In this document: positions 46,833-56,501 of the stretch, one piece after another
Position numbering within the stretch: position 1 is the first letter of the stretch
Layout of the letters: the number at the start of each line of letters is the position of its first letter
Source: Marinomonas polaris DSM 16579
GTDB taxonomy: Bacteria; Pseudomonadota; Gammaproteobacteria; Pseudomonadales; Marinomonadaceae
Direction of reading: 5' to 3'
DNA length: 64,000 nucleotides
Assembly: GCF_900129155.1 (NCBI RefSeq)
Contig: NZ_FQVF01000011.1
Coordinates: 116,338 to 180,337, forward strand
Notes under the pieces: generated by a model
The model's database searches: none
What the model was told of the DNA's origin: nothing
The model's input: only the letters and a program-made list of their open reading frames with translations
Program-made: the position numbers and the translations under genes

Positions 46833-47603
46833 ATGGACTTTGTTTTTTTCGATATCTCTATTTGGATCTATCTTGCACTCTTTGCTGCCGCTTTTTTTGC
46901 AGGCGTCATTGATGCCATTGCAGGCGGTGGTGGCTTAATTACTGTGCCGGTTCTATTAGCAGCAGGACTGTCACCAGCCGAAGCGCTAGCAACCAATAAG
47001 TTACAAGGTTGCGCGGGGACAGTATCGGCGTCTTACCACTTTATAAAAAAAGGACAAGTAAAGCTGTCTGATATGTGGCTCCCCATTTTGATGACAGCCA
47101 TCGGCGCTATCTGCGGCACACTATTAGTCTCTTATTTAGACAGTAGCCTACTGCTAAAAGCCGTTCCAATTATCTTAATCGCGGTAGCCATTTTCTTTTT
47201 CTTCTTACCCAAGGTTCAGCCTTACATTGCCAGTAAATTTTCCCTTACTCACATACAGTTTGCGGTAATTATCGGTACCAGCATTGGCTTTTATGATGGA
47301 TTGATTGGACCAGGAACTGGCGCTTTCTTTTCTACTGCTTATTTGTGTTTGATGGGGCTCACTGTCGTTTCAGCAACGGCTCATACAAAAGTACTCAACG
47401 CGACCAGTAACCTAGCCTCTTTGGCCATGTTTGCCTTTAGCGGTCACCTTATTTGGGCATTGGGTATCGTAATGGGAATTGGACAATGGTTTGGTGCGCA
47501 AATTGGCTCACGCCTCGTTATCACCAAAGGTGCGAAGCTTATTCGCCCCATGGTGATTATTATGTGTTTGGCGATTTCAGTTAAATTACTATTAGATAAC
47601 TAA
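46833..47603 (+). CDS. TSUP family permease (TauE/SafE, DUF81)
   Basis: 256 residues with about eight membrane helices. The family repeats are visible: GVIDAIAGGGGLITVPVLLA with LATNKLQGCAGT in the first half, and GFYDGLIGPGTGAFFSTAYL with TKVLNATSNLASLA in the second. Members export sulfite, sulfoacetate or related small anions, but the substrate cannot be told here. Its stop codon abuts the stop of the convergent LysR gene. Confidence 0.88.
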   Translation: MDFVFFDISIWIYLALFAAAFFAGVIDAIAGGGGLITVPVLLAAGLSPAEALATNKLQGCAGTVSASYHFIKKGQVKLSDMWLPILMTAIGAICGTLLVSYLDSSLLLKAVPIILIAVAIFFFFLPKVQPYIASKFSLTHIQFAVIIGTSIGFYDGLIGPGTGAFFSTAYLCLMGLTVVSATAHTKVLNATSNLASLAMFAFSGHLIWALGIVMGIGQWFGAQIGSRLVITKGAKLIRPMVIIMCLAISVKLLLDN

Positions 47604-48548
47604 TTATAACGAAATCAGACCATCGGGTGTCGTCAAAGCATCCTCTGGTGAATATTCGTAGCATTGCGCGACTAACCAACTGAGTAACTGCTGAACCGGC
47701 TCTCGCTGACGCTGCATTTCGGGACAAACAAATAGATAGGCATGACCTTCATCTAATGTTTCTGAAAACGGCCTCATCAATCTTCCCTGCTGAATATCAT
47801 CCATCACCAAAGGCGTTCTCCCTAAAGCAACGCCTTGTCCAGCAACAGCTGCTTGCACAGCAAGATCACCACGATTAAAACTGATGCCGCGCGAAGGCTT
47901 AATGCCTTTTGCATTAGCCAATAACAGCCACTTCTCCCACTCCGCATATGGACTAGAAAAACGCCACTCAGAGTCATCATTTAATAAAGGCACTTGCGCT
48001 AACTGGCTTGCTTCAGTCAAAACTCGCTGCTCTGCAAATGCAGGACTGCAAACGGGAAAAACCTTATCTTTCATTAAGGGAACAATATGCCCTTTTGAGC
48101 TATGCACATGGCTATGCACTATCGCTACATCAATTCTGTCGCGCTGGAAATTCACCTCTCTATCGTTGGCCTGAATGCGAAGCTGTAAATCAGGATAGGC
48201 TTCTTGCAAACTACCCAGTCGAGGAATCAACCACTTAGTTGCAAAGGACGGCATAACAGAAACCGTCAAAATATTAGACGTTTCTTCTTCCTGCAACTCT
48301 AAAACCAAATCATTAATTTCAGTAAAGCTATGATTCAATTGCACAGCCAAACGCACACCGGCCACGGTCAGCTCTAGACGTCGATGATAACGAACAAACA
48401 AAGTAAGTTTTAAACGCTCTTCTAACTGACGAATTTGCTGGCTCACGGCCCCCTGTGTAAGGTGCAGTTCTTGCGCGGCTTTAGTGAAACTCAAATGACG
48501 AGCCGCGATAGCAAATGTACCCAGCCCAACTAAAGGAACAGACTTCAT
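47604..48548 (-). CDS. LysR-family regulator (GcvA-like)
   Basis: 314 residues. The helix-turn-helix (RHLSFTKAAQELHLTQGAVS, then QQIRQLEERL) with LFVRYHRRLELT is the GcvA-like pattern. An effector domain follows with VSVMPSFATKWLIPRLG, also typical of that subgroup. No glycine cleavage genes are nearby, so the target is unknown. It is convergent with the TSUP permease without any gap. No strong ribosome site. Confidence 0.88.
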   Translation of the reverse strand: MKSVPLVGLGTFAIAARHLSFTKAAQELHLTQGAVSQQIRQLEERLKLTLFVRYHRRLELTVAGVRLAVQLNHSFTEINDLVLELQEEETSNILTVSVMPSFATKWLIPRLGSLQEAYPDLQLRIQANDREVNFQRDRIDVAIVHSHVHSSKGHIVPLMKDKVFPVCSPAFAEQRVLTEASQLAQVPLLNDDSEWRFSSPYAEWEKWLLLANAKGIKPSRGISFNRGDLAVQAAVAGQGVALGRTPLVMDDIQQGRLMRPFSETLDEGHAYLFVCPEMQRQREPVQQLLSWLVAQCYEYSPEDALTTPDGLISL

Positions 48549-48849
48549 AAAAAAACCACCATAAGACGATCTCAGCTACTGCAAAATTAGACATACACTG
48601 AATTAAAAAACCAATAAAAATAAAGCTAAAATTGCAAAGAACACATCATAAATATGAAATAAATTTTTAATAAACAAACACTTAACAAAAAAAATATCAC
48701 ATAATAAAAAATCAAAATCATTGATTTAAAAATACATCCTATATTTTGCATTAATTCAGCTAATCCAACAAATCAATTTATATCGTTTGTAACACCGACC
48801 CAAAAAGATAGAATTAGTTAATCTCTTAGGTTGAACAGCGACCTAATAT
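48549..48849. other. AT-rich intergenic segment
   Basis: About 300 bp of very AT-rich DNA upstream of the LysR gene. I see no gene. It should hold the LysR promoter on the minus strand and, near 48830, the promoter of the structured transcript candidate that follows. Confidence 0.5.
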
Positions 48850-48993
48850 TTACTGATACAGCCCTAACTGTATTACTTCTAAAACCTGTCCCACAGTCAT
48901 GTTTTAGATGAATATCACCATTCCCCACAGGATGATGTTATTCGCAACTGCTAGTTACTTTTGTTGAAGCCGGATTTTATCCGGCTTTTTTTT
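48850..48993 (+). ncRNA. Candidate small RNA with own terminator
   Basis: No reading frame covers this stretch, yet it has a series of hairpins ending in a strong intrinsic terminator. Stem 1: TACAG/CTGTA at 48857-48872. Stem 2: TCTAAAAC (48878-48885) with GTTTTAGA (48901-48908), enclosing a nested CTGT/ACAG. Then an unpaired C-rich to GAUGAUG stretch, and the terminator stem AGCCGGAT/ATCCGGCT (48968-48986) followed by eight T. The upstream gene runs away from it, so the terminator belongs to no coding gene. The exact 5' end is unknown; the promoter is not convincing. It is convergent with gap. Confidence 0.5.
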
Positions 48994-49021
48994 GCCTCGA
49001 AATTACGTCCTTAAATTTGAG

Positions 49022-49055
49022 GCAAAAAAAAACGGCGACCCCAAGGGCCGCCGTT
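49022..49055 (-). terminator. Terminator after gap
   Basis: A GC-rich stem (49031-49037 with 49049-49055, extended by CC/GG) which on the minus strand is followed by nine T. Confidence 0.88.
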
Positions 49056-49088
49056 AAATAACACACGTTAAATGTGTCCGGTCATATC

Positions 49089-50468
49089 TTAAGCTGCTTT
49101 TGCTTTGTCTTCGAGCAATTCAGCCTTAGTAAAATTTGCCTGTGCAAGCTTCTCCATCAAACGCACAACCTGACAGCTGTAGCCATACTCGTTATCGTAC
49201 CAAACATATAAAGTTGCTTGATTACCACGAACTTTCGTCGACAAAGAATCCAAAATACCCGCTTGCTGAGAACCGATAAAGTCAGAGCTTACCGCATCAC
49301 GTTCTTCGCTGTAGCCGATCTGACCTGTCAATTCAGCGCTATTTGATGCAGCTTTCAACAACTGATTAATCGCTTCAACCGACGTCGCAGACTTCAAGTT
49401 CAAACTTAATACCGCAATCGAAACGTTGATAACAGGAACTCGGATCGCACTACCGCTCAACTTACCTTCTAGAGAAGGAATCGCTTTTGATACCGCTTTA
49501 GCCGCACCAGTTTCAGTCATCACCATGTTCATGCCTGCAGCACGACCACGGCGATCACCTTTATGGATATTATCGATTAGGTTTTGGTCATTCGTATAAG
49601 CATGAACAGTTTCTACGTGACCAGATTCGATGCCGTATGTTTTCTCTAGTACAGACAAGATAGGCGTAATAGCGTTTGTCGTACAAGATGCAGCAGAAAC
49701 AATACGGTCAGCGTCTGTTACATCGCTATCGTTTACACCGAAAACTATGTTTTTCATTTCCTTACCAGGTGCAGTCAGTACAACACGCTCAATACCTGGA
49801 CGATTTAAGTGAACACTCAAACCGTCATGATCACGCCAGCGACCTGTGTTATCAACAAGCAAAGCATTATTAATACCATGGGCTTGGTAATCAACTTCAG
49901 CAGGATCAGAAGCATAAATAACTTTTACTGGCGAACCATTGATGATCAGAGCTTGATTCTCTTCATCAACTTTTACTAAACCGTCGTATATACCATGAAC
50001 AGAATCGTATTTAAGCAAACTAGCGCGTTTAGAAAGATCATCATCACATGCTTTACGCACAACAATCGCAGCTAATGCCATACCTGGAGTTGTATGGCCA
50101 AGCGTACACATACGACGTGCAAGTAAACGACCTATACGGCCGAATCCATACAAAACAACAGGAGTTTCTGTGCCATCGTTTGGCTGAGCCGCTAGTACAG
50201 ACTCAACATCCGCTTCCGCAATCAAAGATTCTAGTTCTACAACGGTATGAGCGGTGTTACTTGCTAACACTTGCTCCAACACTTGATAAACTTGGACAAG
50301 GTCTAATTCAGGATGCTGATCAAACGCAGCCATCAGACCAGTCACAGAATCCGCCATTAAGGTGTTTCCTGCCAACTGAACTTTTACCGCTTTTTCGCGA
50401 CCAAGTTTACCTAAAAGAGGAATCATAGATTCTGCTTGTGAAAGTGCTTGTAACCAAGTGCTTGTCAT
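49089..50468 (-). CDS. gap: Glyceraldehyde-3-phosphate dehydrogenase, long form
   Basis: 459 residues, about 120 longer than the standard enzyme because of an N-terminal helical extension (1-110). The NAD domain starts at VVLYGFGRIGRLLARR, and the catalytic Cys is in VSAASCTTNAITPIL with HAYTNDQNLID and the later NNEYGYSCQVVRL-like WYDNEYGYSCQ. Long forms of this kind occur in Pseudomonas and relatives and are often linked to gluconeogenic growth, which would suit growth on aromatic acids. GGGGGCAG precedes the ATG. Confidence 0.93.
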   Translation of the reverse strand: MTSTWLQALSQAESMIPLLGKLGREKAVKVQLAGNTLMADSVTGLMAAFDQHPELDLVQVYQVLEQVLASNTAHTVVELESLIAEADVESVLAAQPNDGTETPVVLYGFGRIGRLLARRMCTLGHTTPGMALAAIVVRKACDDDLSKRASLLKYDSVHGIYDGLVKVDEENQALIINGSPVKVIYASDPAEVDYQAHGINNALLVDNTGRWRDHDGLSVHLNRPGIERVVLTAPGKEMKNIVFGVNDSDVTDADRIVSAASCTTNAITPILSVLEKTYGIESGHVETVHAYTNDQNLIDNIHKGDRRGRAAGMNMVMTETGAAKAVSKAIPSLEGKLSGSAIRVPVINVSIAVLSLNLKSATSVEAINQLLKAASNSAELTGQIGYSEERDAVSSDFIGSQQAGILDSLSTKVRGNQATLYVWYDNEYGYSCQVVRLMEKLAQANFTKAELLEDKAKAA

Positions 50469-50730
50469 TTTCTGCCCCCGAAAAAAGACTCTGTTATATC
50501 AATATGGGCGCAGTCTAACGGCAGATTAGGACAAAAACAAATTGTAAGAAGACTACAAAAAACCTTTAAAATCGGGCATTTAGCGTGTTTTTTTATAGAA
50601 ATAACGAAATAACAAAGAAGGTCTAGAAACTTTACTACATAATCACGCAATTACATGGCTGATCCATAGTAATGGTGCGATTATGTTGTAATTTGGCAAC
50701 GAAAACTGACAGGAAATTTCATGAATTATT

Positions 50731-51060
50731 TTACAAATGACGCTTTCTTTCAGCCAAAACACCCAAAAGACAAAAACAAAATAGGATTAAGACCGGTCGA
50801 TACACCAAATCAACTCGTGTAATTCCCCAATATATTAATGGCTGACTCCATAATGTCAGAAGCCCATAACCAAAAGTACACATCAAAATAAACGCCATCA
50901 CTCGAGCGAGAAACACCCAAGAAGACACCAAGCTTTTAAGAAAACCATTCACCTTATCCCCGTAAACCACCAAACAGGTTGCTACCAAAGCTAAAGAAAT
51001 ATCCTGAAGATAAGGTTGAAGAAAATGTGCAAAACGAAGATTGAGATCAAGAATAAACAT
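50731..51060 (-). CDS. DUF3392-like small membrane protein
   Basis: 109 residues with about three membrane helices and a basic C-terminus. The opening (RFAHFLQPYLQDISLALVAT) and the VVYGDKVNGFLK loop resemble the gammaproteobacterial DUF3392 family as I remember it. Function unknown. No clear Shine-Dalgarno is seen before the ATG. Confidence 0.6.
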   Translation of the reverse strand: MFILDLNLRFAHFLQPYLQDISLALVATCLVVYGDKVNGFLKSLVSSWVFLARVMAFILMCTFGYGLLTLWSQPLIYWGITRVDLVYRPVLILFCFCLLGVLAERKRHL

Positions 51061-51094
51061 AGATAATTAACTACACGATAAACAAACTATAAGA

Positions 51095-51655
51095 TTATTG
51101 CTTTTTACGAGACAGGGCTTCAACATCAATTTGCCCAGATCGAGTGGCCACCTTTGGACTTTCATCAACGTATATGAGAGAAACATCATAAGTCGTGTTA
51201 TGAAATTCTATCATGGTGCCATCTTTAAACAGCCATTTCGAACGCCCAATACCATTACTAAGAAAACCTTCACTAGGTTTACCGTATTTTCGCGCAAGCA
51301 ACTCACCTAGCGCTTTACGTTTTTCACTGCTTTCCACAACACCGGATAACAGCGCCTGACGAACATAACCCGATCCATTTGAATAAATAGTCGCGTTTGT
51401 GACTCCTAAAATACCTTCAGGCCCTAAGCTGTAGCTTATAACACCATCTTTATAAGACGGATAGCTATGCAACCCCATACTATTAAGCTGATTTTCTAAT
51501 TGAGATACACTCAGATCATTTAATGGTAAACCAAACAACTCAGCCACATTAGAGGATCGAGAAACATCATTTGCTTCCGCCTTAACTAATGTTGCAGTCC
51601 CCATAGAAAGAGCAAAAATAAACAGAGCAAACATTGGGGCAACTTTCGTACGCAT
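51095..51655 (-). CDS. Exported protein of unknown function
   Basis: 186 residues from the ATG at 51655, which has AAGGA upstream. The N-terminus is a signal peptide with probable cleavage after VKA near residue 26. The mature part is small and mixed, with a SYSLGPEGILGVTNATIY stretch and a helical region rich in Lys and Arg (KRKALGELLARKYGKPSEGF). I do not recognise a family. It is followed 34 bases later by the DUF3392-like gene. Confidence 0.65.
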   Translation of the reverse strand: MRTKVAPMFALFIFALSMGTATLVKAEANDVSRSSNVAELFGLPLNDLSVSQLENQLNSMGLHSYPSYKDGVISYSLGPEGILGVTNATIYSNGSGYVRQALLSGVVESSEKRKALGELLARKYGKPSEGFLSNGIGRSKWLFKDGTMIEFHNTTYDVSLIYVDESPKVATRSGQIDVEALSRKKQ

Positions 51656-51781
51656 TAATCCTTCCTTTGAGATGTCATGCTTCAGTTTGACAGGCAAAAA
51701 TGATCAAACCTGATATATAATACAACATTATAAACTCCTTAAACTCAAGGAGTACCGAAACTTTATTTTCTGAGGTAATAC

Positions 51782-52393
51782 ATGGCTCTTGTTATTGGCA
51801 TCACCGGCGTATCCGGCAGCGGAAAAAGCCGACTTTGTTCTTTATTAGCGGAAGGCCAAGGTGACAAAATCACCACCCTATGCCAAGACAGTTTTTACAA
51901 TGGATGCGGCAGTATTGATCCAGACGTTTACAACTTTGACGACTTAAGCTCGTTAGACCTTGAAAGCCTAACTCTGGCTATTCATAACTGTAAAAACCGT
52001 CAGCAACCAAATGAAATTCCGGTTTACGATCACTCACAACACAGACGTACAGGTTATCGCAATCTAGATCCAACACATGTTGTTCTCGTGGAAGGTCATA
52101 TGATGTTCCAAGACGCAGGTATTCGTGATGCCGTTGATTACCTTCTGTACGTCGATACAGATATGGATATCGCCGTAGTACGACGTTTAAAGCGTGACAT
52201 TGCAGAACGTGGACGCGACGTCAATGAGGTTACCAGCCGCTATATGCGCCATGTACGTCAAGCATCACTAAAAACCATCGACATTCGCAACAAAGCGGAC
52301 TTCATTATTCCGAATAATAAAAGCTTCACCAACGCAGCGAGCTTATTACGCAACCACATTGATTACTTACTAAAAGAGAAAGGCGCCAAATAG
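51782..52393 (+). CDS. Uridine kinase-like P-loop phosphotransferase
   Basis: 203 residues. Walker A GVSGSGKS at about 9-16, CQDSFYNGCG matching the uridine kinase DxFY segment, NFDDLSSLDLESL, PVYDHSQHRRTG, and VLVEGHMMF then RRLKRDIAERGRD. It probably phosphorylates a nucleoside such as uridine or cytidine, though divergence in the lid leaves other small alcohols possible. GAGG lies nine bases before the ATG. Its stop codon lies inside the terminator hairpin. Confidence 0.8.
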   Translation: MALVIGITGVSGSGKSRLCSLLAEGQGDKITTLCQDSFYNGCGSIDPDVYNFDDLSSLDLESLTLAIHNCKNRQQPNEIPVYDHSQHRRTGYRNLDPTHVVLVEGHMMFQDAGIRDAVDYLLYVDTDMDIAVVRRLKRDIAERGRDVNEVTSRYMRHVRQASLKTIDIRNKADFIIPNNKSFTNAASLLRNHIDYLLKEKGAK

Positions 52394-52404
52394 GCGCCTT
52401 TCTC
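52376..52404 (+). terminator. Terminator overlapping the kinase stop codon
   Basis: A 12-bp perfect stem (52376-52387 with 52393-52404); the TAG stop at 52391 lies in and beside the loop. Confidence 0.9.
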
Positions 52405-52430
52405 TTTTATATTGCCGAAGCAATAAAGTT

Positions 52431-53558
52431 TTATTTCTTAATATCGTCAAAGAAACGTTTCACACCATCAAACCAGCTTTTCTGTTTAGGTGAATGATCT
52501 GTCCCCTCACCCATACTTTCAGCCAATTCCGTGAATAGCTCTTTTTGACGAGACGTTAGATTTACTGGCGTCTCAACAACGACCTTACAAATCAAATCAC
52601 CAACTGGACCACCACGAACAGGTTTCACGCCTTTATTACGCAAGCGGAACAACTTGCCAGACTGACATTCAGCAGTCACTTTCAAACGCACACGACCATC
52701 TAGCGTCGGTACATCAATTTCGCCACCTAATGCCGCTGTTGTAAAGCTAATTGGCACTTCGCAATATAGGTTCGCACCATCACGCTCAAAAATGCTATGC
52801 GGTTTAACAGAGACTTGAACAAACAAATCACCTGCAGGACCACCATGAGTTCCTGCTTCGCCTTCACCAGACAAACGAATACGATCGCCTGTGTCTACGC
52901 CAGCAGGAATTTTTACATTAAGCGTTTTGTATTCTTGTACACGGCCTTGACCATGACAATCTCTACAAGGATCACTGATCACTTGACCAGCACCATGACA
53001 TTCTGGACAAGCCTGTTGAACAGAGAAAAAGCCTTGTGACATACGTACTTGGCCAGCACCGCCACAGGTTCCACATGTCTTAGGCGTTGAACCCTTCTTA
53101 GCACCAGAGCCATCACAGGTATTACAGTTCACCAAGGTTGGTATACGGATTTTTTCTTCGCATCCCCAAACCGCTTGTTCAAGGTCAAGCTCTAAAGTGT
53201 AACGTAAATCGGAACCGCGACGAGTTCGGCTTTGACCGCCACCACCACCGCCAAAAATATCACCGAATACATCACCAAAAATATCACTAAAACCACCAGC
53301 TCCAGCACCGCCGCCATAGCCACCAGCTTGACCATTTACGCCGTCATGACCAAATCGATCATAGGCTGCGCGCTTGTCATCAGAAGACAGTATTTCATAA
53401 GCTTCAGCCAGCTCTTTGAATTTATCGAGTGCTTCTGGGTTGTCTGGGTTCTTATCTGGGTGGTACTTATTCGCCAAAGAACGATAAGCTTTTTTAATGT
53501 CTTTCTTATCCGCGTCTTTGGCCACCCCAAGAACGTCGTAATAGTCTCTTTTGCTCAT
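52431..53558 (-). CDS. dnaJ: Chaperone protein DnaJ
   Basis: 375 residues. J domain with HPD ([10 protein letters not shown]), Gly/Phe-rich linker, four zinc-finger repeats [24 protein letters not shown] and CRDCHGQG, and the C-terminal substrate domain. It stimulates DnaK ATPase and delivers unfolded substrates. ATG 53558 is chosen because AGGA is nine bases upstream; ATG 53567 is too close to it. Follows dnaK by 164 bp. Confidence 0.97.
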   Translation of the reverse strand: MSKRDYYDVLGVAKDADKKDIKKAYRSLANKYHPDKNPDNPEALDKFKELAEAYEILSSDDKRAAYDRFGHDGVNGQAGGYGGGAGAGGFSDIFGDVFGDIFGGGGGGQSRTRRGSDLRYTLELDLEQAVWGCEEKIRIPTLVNCNTCDGSGAKKGSTPKTCGTCGGAGQVRMSQGFFSVQQACPECHGAGQVISDPCRDCHGQGRVQEYKTLNVKIPAGVDTGDRIRLSGEGEAGTHGGPAGDLFVQVSVKPHSIFERDGANLYCEVPISFTTAALGGEIDVPTLDGRVRLKVTAECQSGKLFRLRNKGVKPVRGGPVGDLICKVVVETPVNLTSRQKELFTELAESMGEGTDHSPKQKSWFDGVKRFFDDIKK

Positions 53559-53722
53559 CGCAAGCATTCCTGAATTGAAAAGTCTGAATTAAAAAGTCTA
53601 AATCTAAAAAAACTGAATTTTAAAAATCGTCAATCTCATATTTTGCAAATAGCAAAGCACGGTCTAAAACCGTGCTCGCTATAAACAACCCCATTATTAA
53701 TGGGCAAATAAGTGCTTAGCGC

Positions 53723-55636
53723 TTATTTTTTATCTTCTTTCACTTCCTCGAATTCTGCATCAACAGCATCATCCTGAGACTTAGCTTGCTCGCCTTCAGC
53801 TGGTTGTGCACCAGCTTCAGCTTCTGCATACATCTTCTGAGCCAAAGTACCAGATGCTTGAGTCAACGCATTGGTTTTCTCTTCGATCTTCTCTTTGTCG
53901 TTAGACGTTAGCGCTTCTTCAAGTTCAGTGATTGCAGTTTCAATCGCTTCTTTCTCTTCCGCTGTTGCTTTATCGCCAGCATCAACCAACGTTTTACGAG
54001 TTGCGTGAATCATGCCATCAGCTGTGTTACGAACTTGTACAAGCTCTTCGAACTTACGGTCTTCTTCAGCATTCGCTTCAGCGTCTTGAACCATTTTTTC
54101 AACTTCTTCATCGCTCAAACCAGAAGAAGATTTGATAACGATAGACTGCTCTTTACCAGTCGCTTTATCTTTCGCAGAAACACTCAAGATACCGTTGGCA
54201 TCTATATCGAAGCTTACTTCGATTTGTGGCACACCACGTGGAGCAGGTGGAATATCAGCCAAGTCGAAACGACCTAGAGATTTGTTCTGAGACGCCTGTT
54301 TACGCTCACCCTGCAATGCGTGGATAGTTACCGCATTTTGATTGTCTTCTGCTGTAGAGAAAGTCTGAGATTTCTTAGTAGGAATCGTCGTGTTTTTCTC
54401 GATCAATGCTGTCATAACACCACCCATTGTCTCGATACCTAGAGACAGTGGAGTAACGTCTAGAAGAAGAACGTCTTTCACATCACCAGAAAGTACCGCA
54501 CCTTGGATAGACGCACCGATTGCAACCGCTTCATCTGGGTTAACGTCTTTACGTGGCTCTTTACCGAAGAACTCAGTTACTTTCGCTTGCACTAGTGGCA
54601 TACGAGTCTGACCACCAACCAAGATAACTTCATCGATATCAGAAGCAGTCAAATCAGCATCTTTCAATGCTTGACGGCAAGGCTCAAGAGATTTCAATAC
54701 TAACTCTTCAACCAAAGACTCCAACTTAGAACGAGTCAATTTCACGTTCAAGTGTTTAGGGCCAGTTGCATCTGCAGTGATGTAAGGCAAGTTAACTTCT
54801 GTTTGAGAAGAAGAAGACAACTCAACTTTCGCTTTCTCGCCCGCTTCTTTCAAACGTTGAAGAGCTAATGGATCGTTGTGTAGATCGATACCAGACTGTT
54901 TTTTGAATTCAGCTGCCAAGTATTCGATAACACGCATATCGAAATCTTCACCACCTAGGAAAGTATCACCATTTGTAGACAACACTTCGAATTGTTTCTC
55001 GCCATCTACGTCAGCGATTTCGATGATAGAGATATCGAATGTACCACCACCAAGGTCATAAACCGCGATAGTAGAGTCGCCAGAGCTCTTGTCTAGGCCG
55101 TAAGCCAAGGCAGCCGCTGTTGGCTCGTTAATAATACGTTTTACTTCTAGACCAGCGATTTTACCAGCGTCTTTTGTTGCTTGACGCTGAGAGTCGTTGA
55201 AGTAAGCAGGAACAGTGATAACCGCTTCTGTTACTTTCTCGCCTAGGTAGTCTTCTGCTGTTTTCTTCATTTTCTTAAGAACTTCAGCAGAGATTTGTGG
55301 TGGAGCTTTCTTATCGCCTTTTACTTCTACCCACGCATCGCCGTTATCTGCAGCAATAATTTTGTAAGGCACCATAGAGATGTCTTTTTGAACCACGTCA
55401 TCTTTAAATTTGCGGCCGATCAAACGCTTAACCGCATACAAAGTATTTGTTGGGTTTGTTACCGCTTGACGTTTTGCAGATTGACCCACCAAGACTTCGC
55501 CGTCTTCGGTGAAGGCAACAATAGAAGGTGTGGTGCGGTCGCCTTCAGCGTTTTCAATAACGCGAGCCTTTTCGCCATCCAAGACGGCAACACAAGAGTT
55601 TGTTGTACCTAAGTCAATACCAATGATTCTACCCAT
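53723..55636 (-). CDS. dnaK: Chaperone protein DnaK (Hsp70)
   Basis: 637 residues, full length. [12 protein letters not shown], the [20 protein letters not shown] and [14 protein letters not shown] signatures, [14 protein letters not shown] linker, substrate domain and an acidic C-terminus ending in [11 protein letters not shown] 55636 has GGAG upstream. A sigma-32-like promoter lies directly upstream, separate from that of grpE. Confidence 0.98.
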   Translation of the reverse strand: MGRIIGIDLGTTNSCVAVLDGEKARVIENAEGDRTTPSIVAFTEDGEVLVGQSAKRQAVTNPTNTLYAVKRLIGRKFKDDVVQKDISMVPYKIIAADNGDAWVEVKGDKKAPPQISAEVLKKMKKTAEDYLGEKVTEAVITVPAYFNDSQRQATKDAGKIAGLEVKRIINEPTAAALAYGLDKSSGDSTIAVYDLGGGTFDISIIEIADVDGEKQFEVLSTNGDTFLGGEDFDMRVIEYLAAEFKKQSGIDLHNDPLALQRLKEAGEKAKVELSSSSQTEVNLPYITADATGPKHLNVKLTRSKLESLVEELVLKSLEPCRQALKDADLTASDIDEVILVGGQTRMPLVQAKVTEFFGKEPRKDVNPDEAVAIGASIQGAVLSGDVKDVLLLDVTPLSLGIETMGGVMTALIEKNTTIPTKKSQTFSTAEDNQNAVTIHALQGERKQASQNKSLGRFDLADIPPAPRGVPQIEVSFDIDANGILSVSAKDKATGKEQSIVIKSSSGLSDEEVEKMVQDAEANAEEDRKFEELVQVRNTADGMIHATRKTLVDAGDKATAEEKEAIETAITELEEALTSNDKEKIEEKTNALTQASGTLAQKMYAEAEAGAQPAEGEQAKSQDDAVDAEFEEVKEDKK

Positions 55637-55680
55637 GGTTTGTATCTCCAATAAATTCGTTTATGACGATGATAATTCTG

Positions 55681-55710
55681 TATTTGGGTACGCTTAAAAG
55701 TATTTCAAGC
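55681..55710 (-). promoter_or_regulatory. Sigma-32-like promoter of dnaK
   Basis: On the minus strand CTTGAA is followed after 15 bases by CCCAAATA, close to the heat-shock consensus CTTGAA-N13/14-CCCCATNT; it lies about 45-75 bp before the dnaK start. Confidence 0.65.
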
Positions 55711-55738
55711 GTCCAGTGTCAAAAAAATGACAGTATTT

Positions 55739-56317
55739 TTAGGCTGCGCTTGAAACCACTACCATTGCAGGACGTAATAAGCGGCCATTAATTGTGTAAC
55801 CCTTCTGCACTACATCCATAACGGTGTTCGCTTCTAACTCAGGGTTTGGCACCATTGTGATGGCTTGATGCAACTCAGGGTTGAACGGTTCACCATGTGG
55901 ATCAACCACTTTCACTTCAAAACGAGCCAAAGTCTCAAGCAAATCTTTTAACGTTAGCTCTACACCTTCACGAACAGGGTCAGATTCACCTGTATCTGGT
56001 GCAGAAGCTAAAGCACGCTCTAGATTATCCGCCACGTTCACAATCGATTTAGCAAACTTTTCTAAACCAAACTTGTGCGCTTTCTCGACATCTTGTTCTG
56101 CACGACGACGTACGTTTTGTGCATCCGCATGAGCGCGAAGTGCCGCTTCTTTATACTGAGCGACTTCTTCTAATGCTTTTGCAAGCTCATCATTTTCAGT
56201 AACTTCTTCTAAAGTCTCTACTTCAGGCTCTAAAAGTTCTTCTACTGTTTCGTTTTGCGTTTCGCTTTTCAAATCATGCTCCGCGTCTAGATTAGGATTT
56301 TTTTGCTGCTCACTCAT
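55739..56317 (-). CDS. grpE: Nucleotide exchange factor GrpE
   Basis: 192 residues: an acidic, disordered N-terminus, long coiled coil ([20 protein letters not shown]) and a small C-terminal beta domain with [20 protein letters not shown] and [20 protein letters not shown]. It releases ADP from DnaK. ATG 56317 has GGAG at proper spacing. First gene of the heat-shock series. Confidence 0.96.
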   Translation of the reverse strand: MSEQQKNPNLDAEHDLKSETQNETVEELLEPEVETLEEVTENDELAKALEEVAQYKEAALRAHADAQNVRRRAEQDVEKAHKFGLEKFAKSIVNVADNLERALASAPDTGESDPVREGVELTLKDLLETLARFEVKVVDPHGEPFNPELHQAITMVPNPELEANTVMDVVQKGYTINGRLLRPAMVVVSSAA

Positions 56318-56360
56318 TTTCAACTCCAAATAACAGAAACAATGCTTCCTATGTGCAGGG

Positions 56361-56389
56361 TATATGGGGTCAGCTTTTAACCTTTCAAC
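56361..56389 (-). promoter_or_regulatory. Sigma-32 promoter of grpE
   Basis: On the minus strand GTTGAA is followed after 14 bases by CCCCATATA, a near-perfect heat-shock promoter, about 45 bp upstream of the grpE start. Confidence 0.8.
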
Positions 56390-56435
56390 ACTAAAGCCGT
56401 ATTAATTTCATGGGAATTAAATTTGCGATCAAGAC

Positions 56436-56472
56436 TTGTCAAAAAACAACCAAGTACTGTATAAATAACCAT
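56436..56472 (+). promoter_or_regulatory. recN promoter with SOS-box-like element
   Basis: TTGTCA (56436-56441), 17-base spacer and GTATAA (56459-56464) form a sigma-70 promoter. The -10 overlaps CTGTATAAATAACCAT (56457-56472), which resembles one of the E. coli recN LexA boxes but lacks the full CAG end. Confidence 0.6.
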
Positions 56473-56501
56473 ATAAATATATTCTCTCTTTGGAGCCCTC
56501 T

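Noticed and set aside
48850..48993. GcvB small RNA (because the nearby LysR protein is GcvA-like)
   Set aside because: The long G/U-rich seed typical of GcvB is absent and the LysR gene is not directly divergent from this stretch; kept as an unnamed candidate.
53232..53573. 113-residue plus-strand reading frame over dnaJ
   Set aside because: Low-complexity Thr/Ile-rich shadow of the Gly-rich DnaJ linker and J domain.
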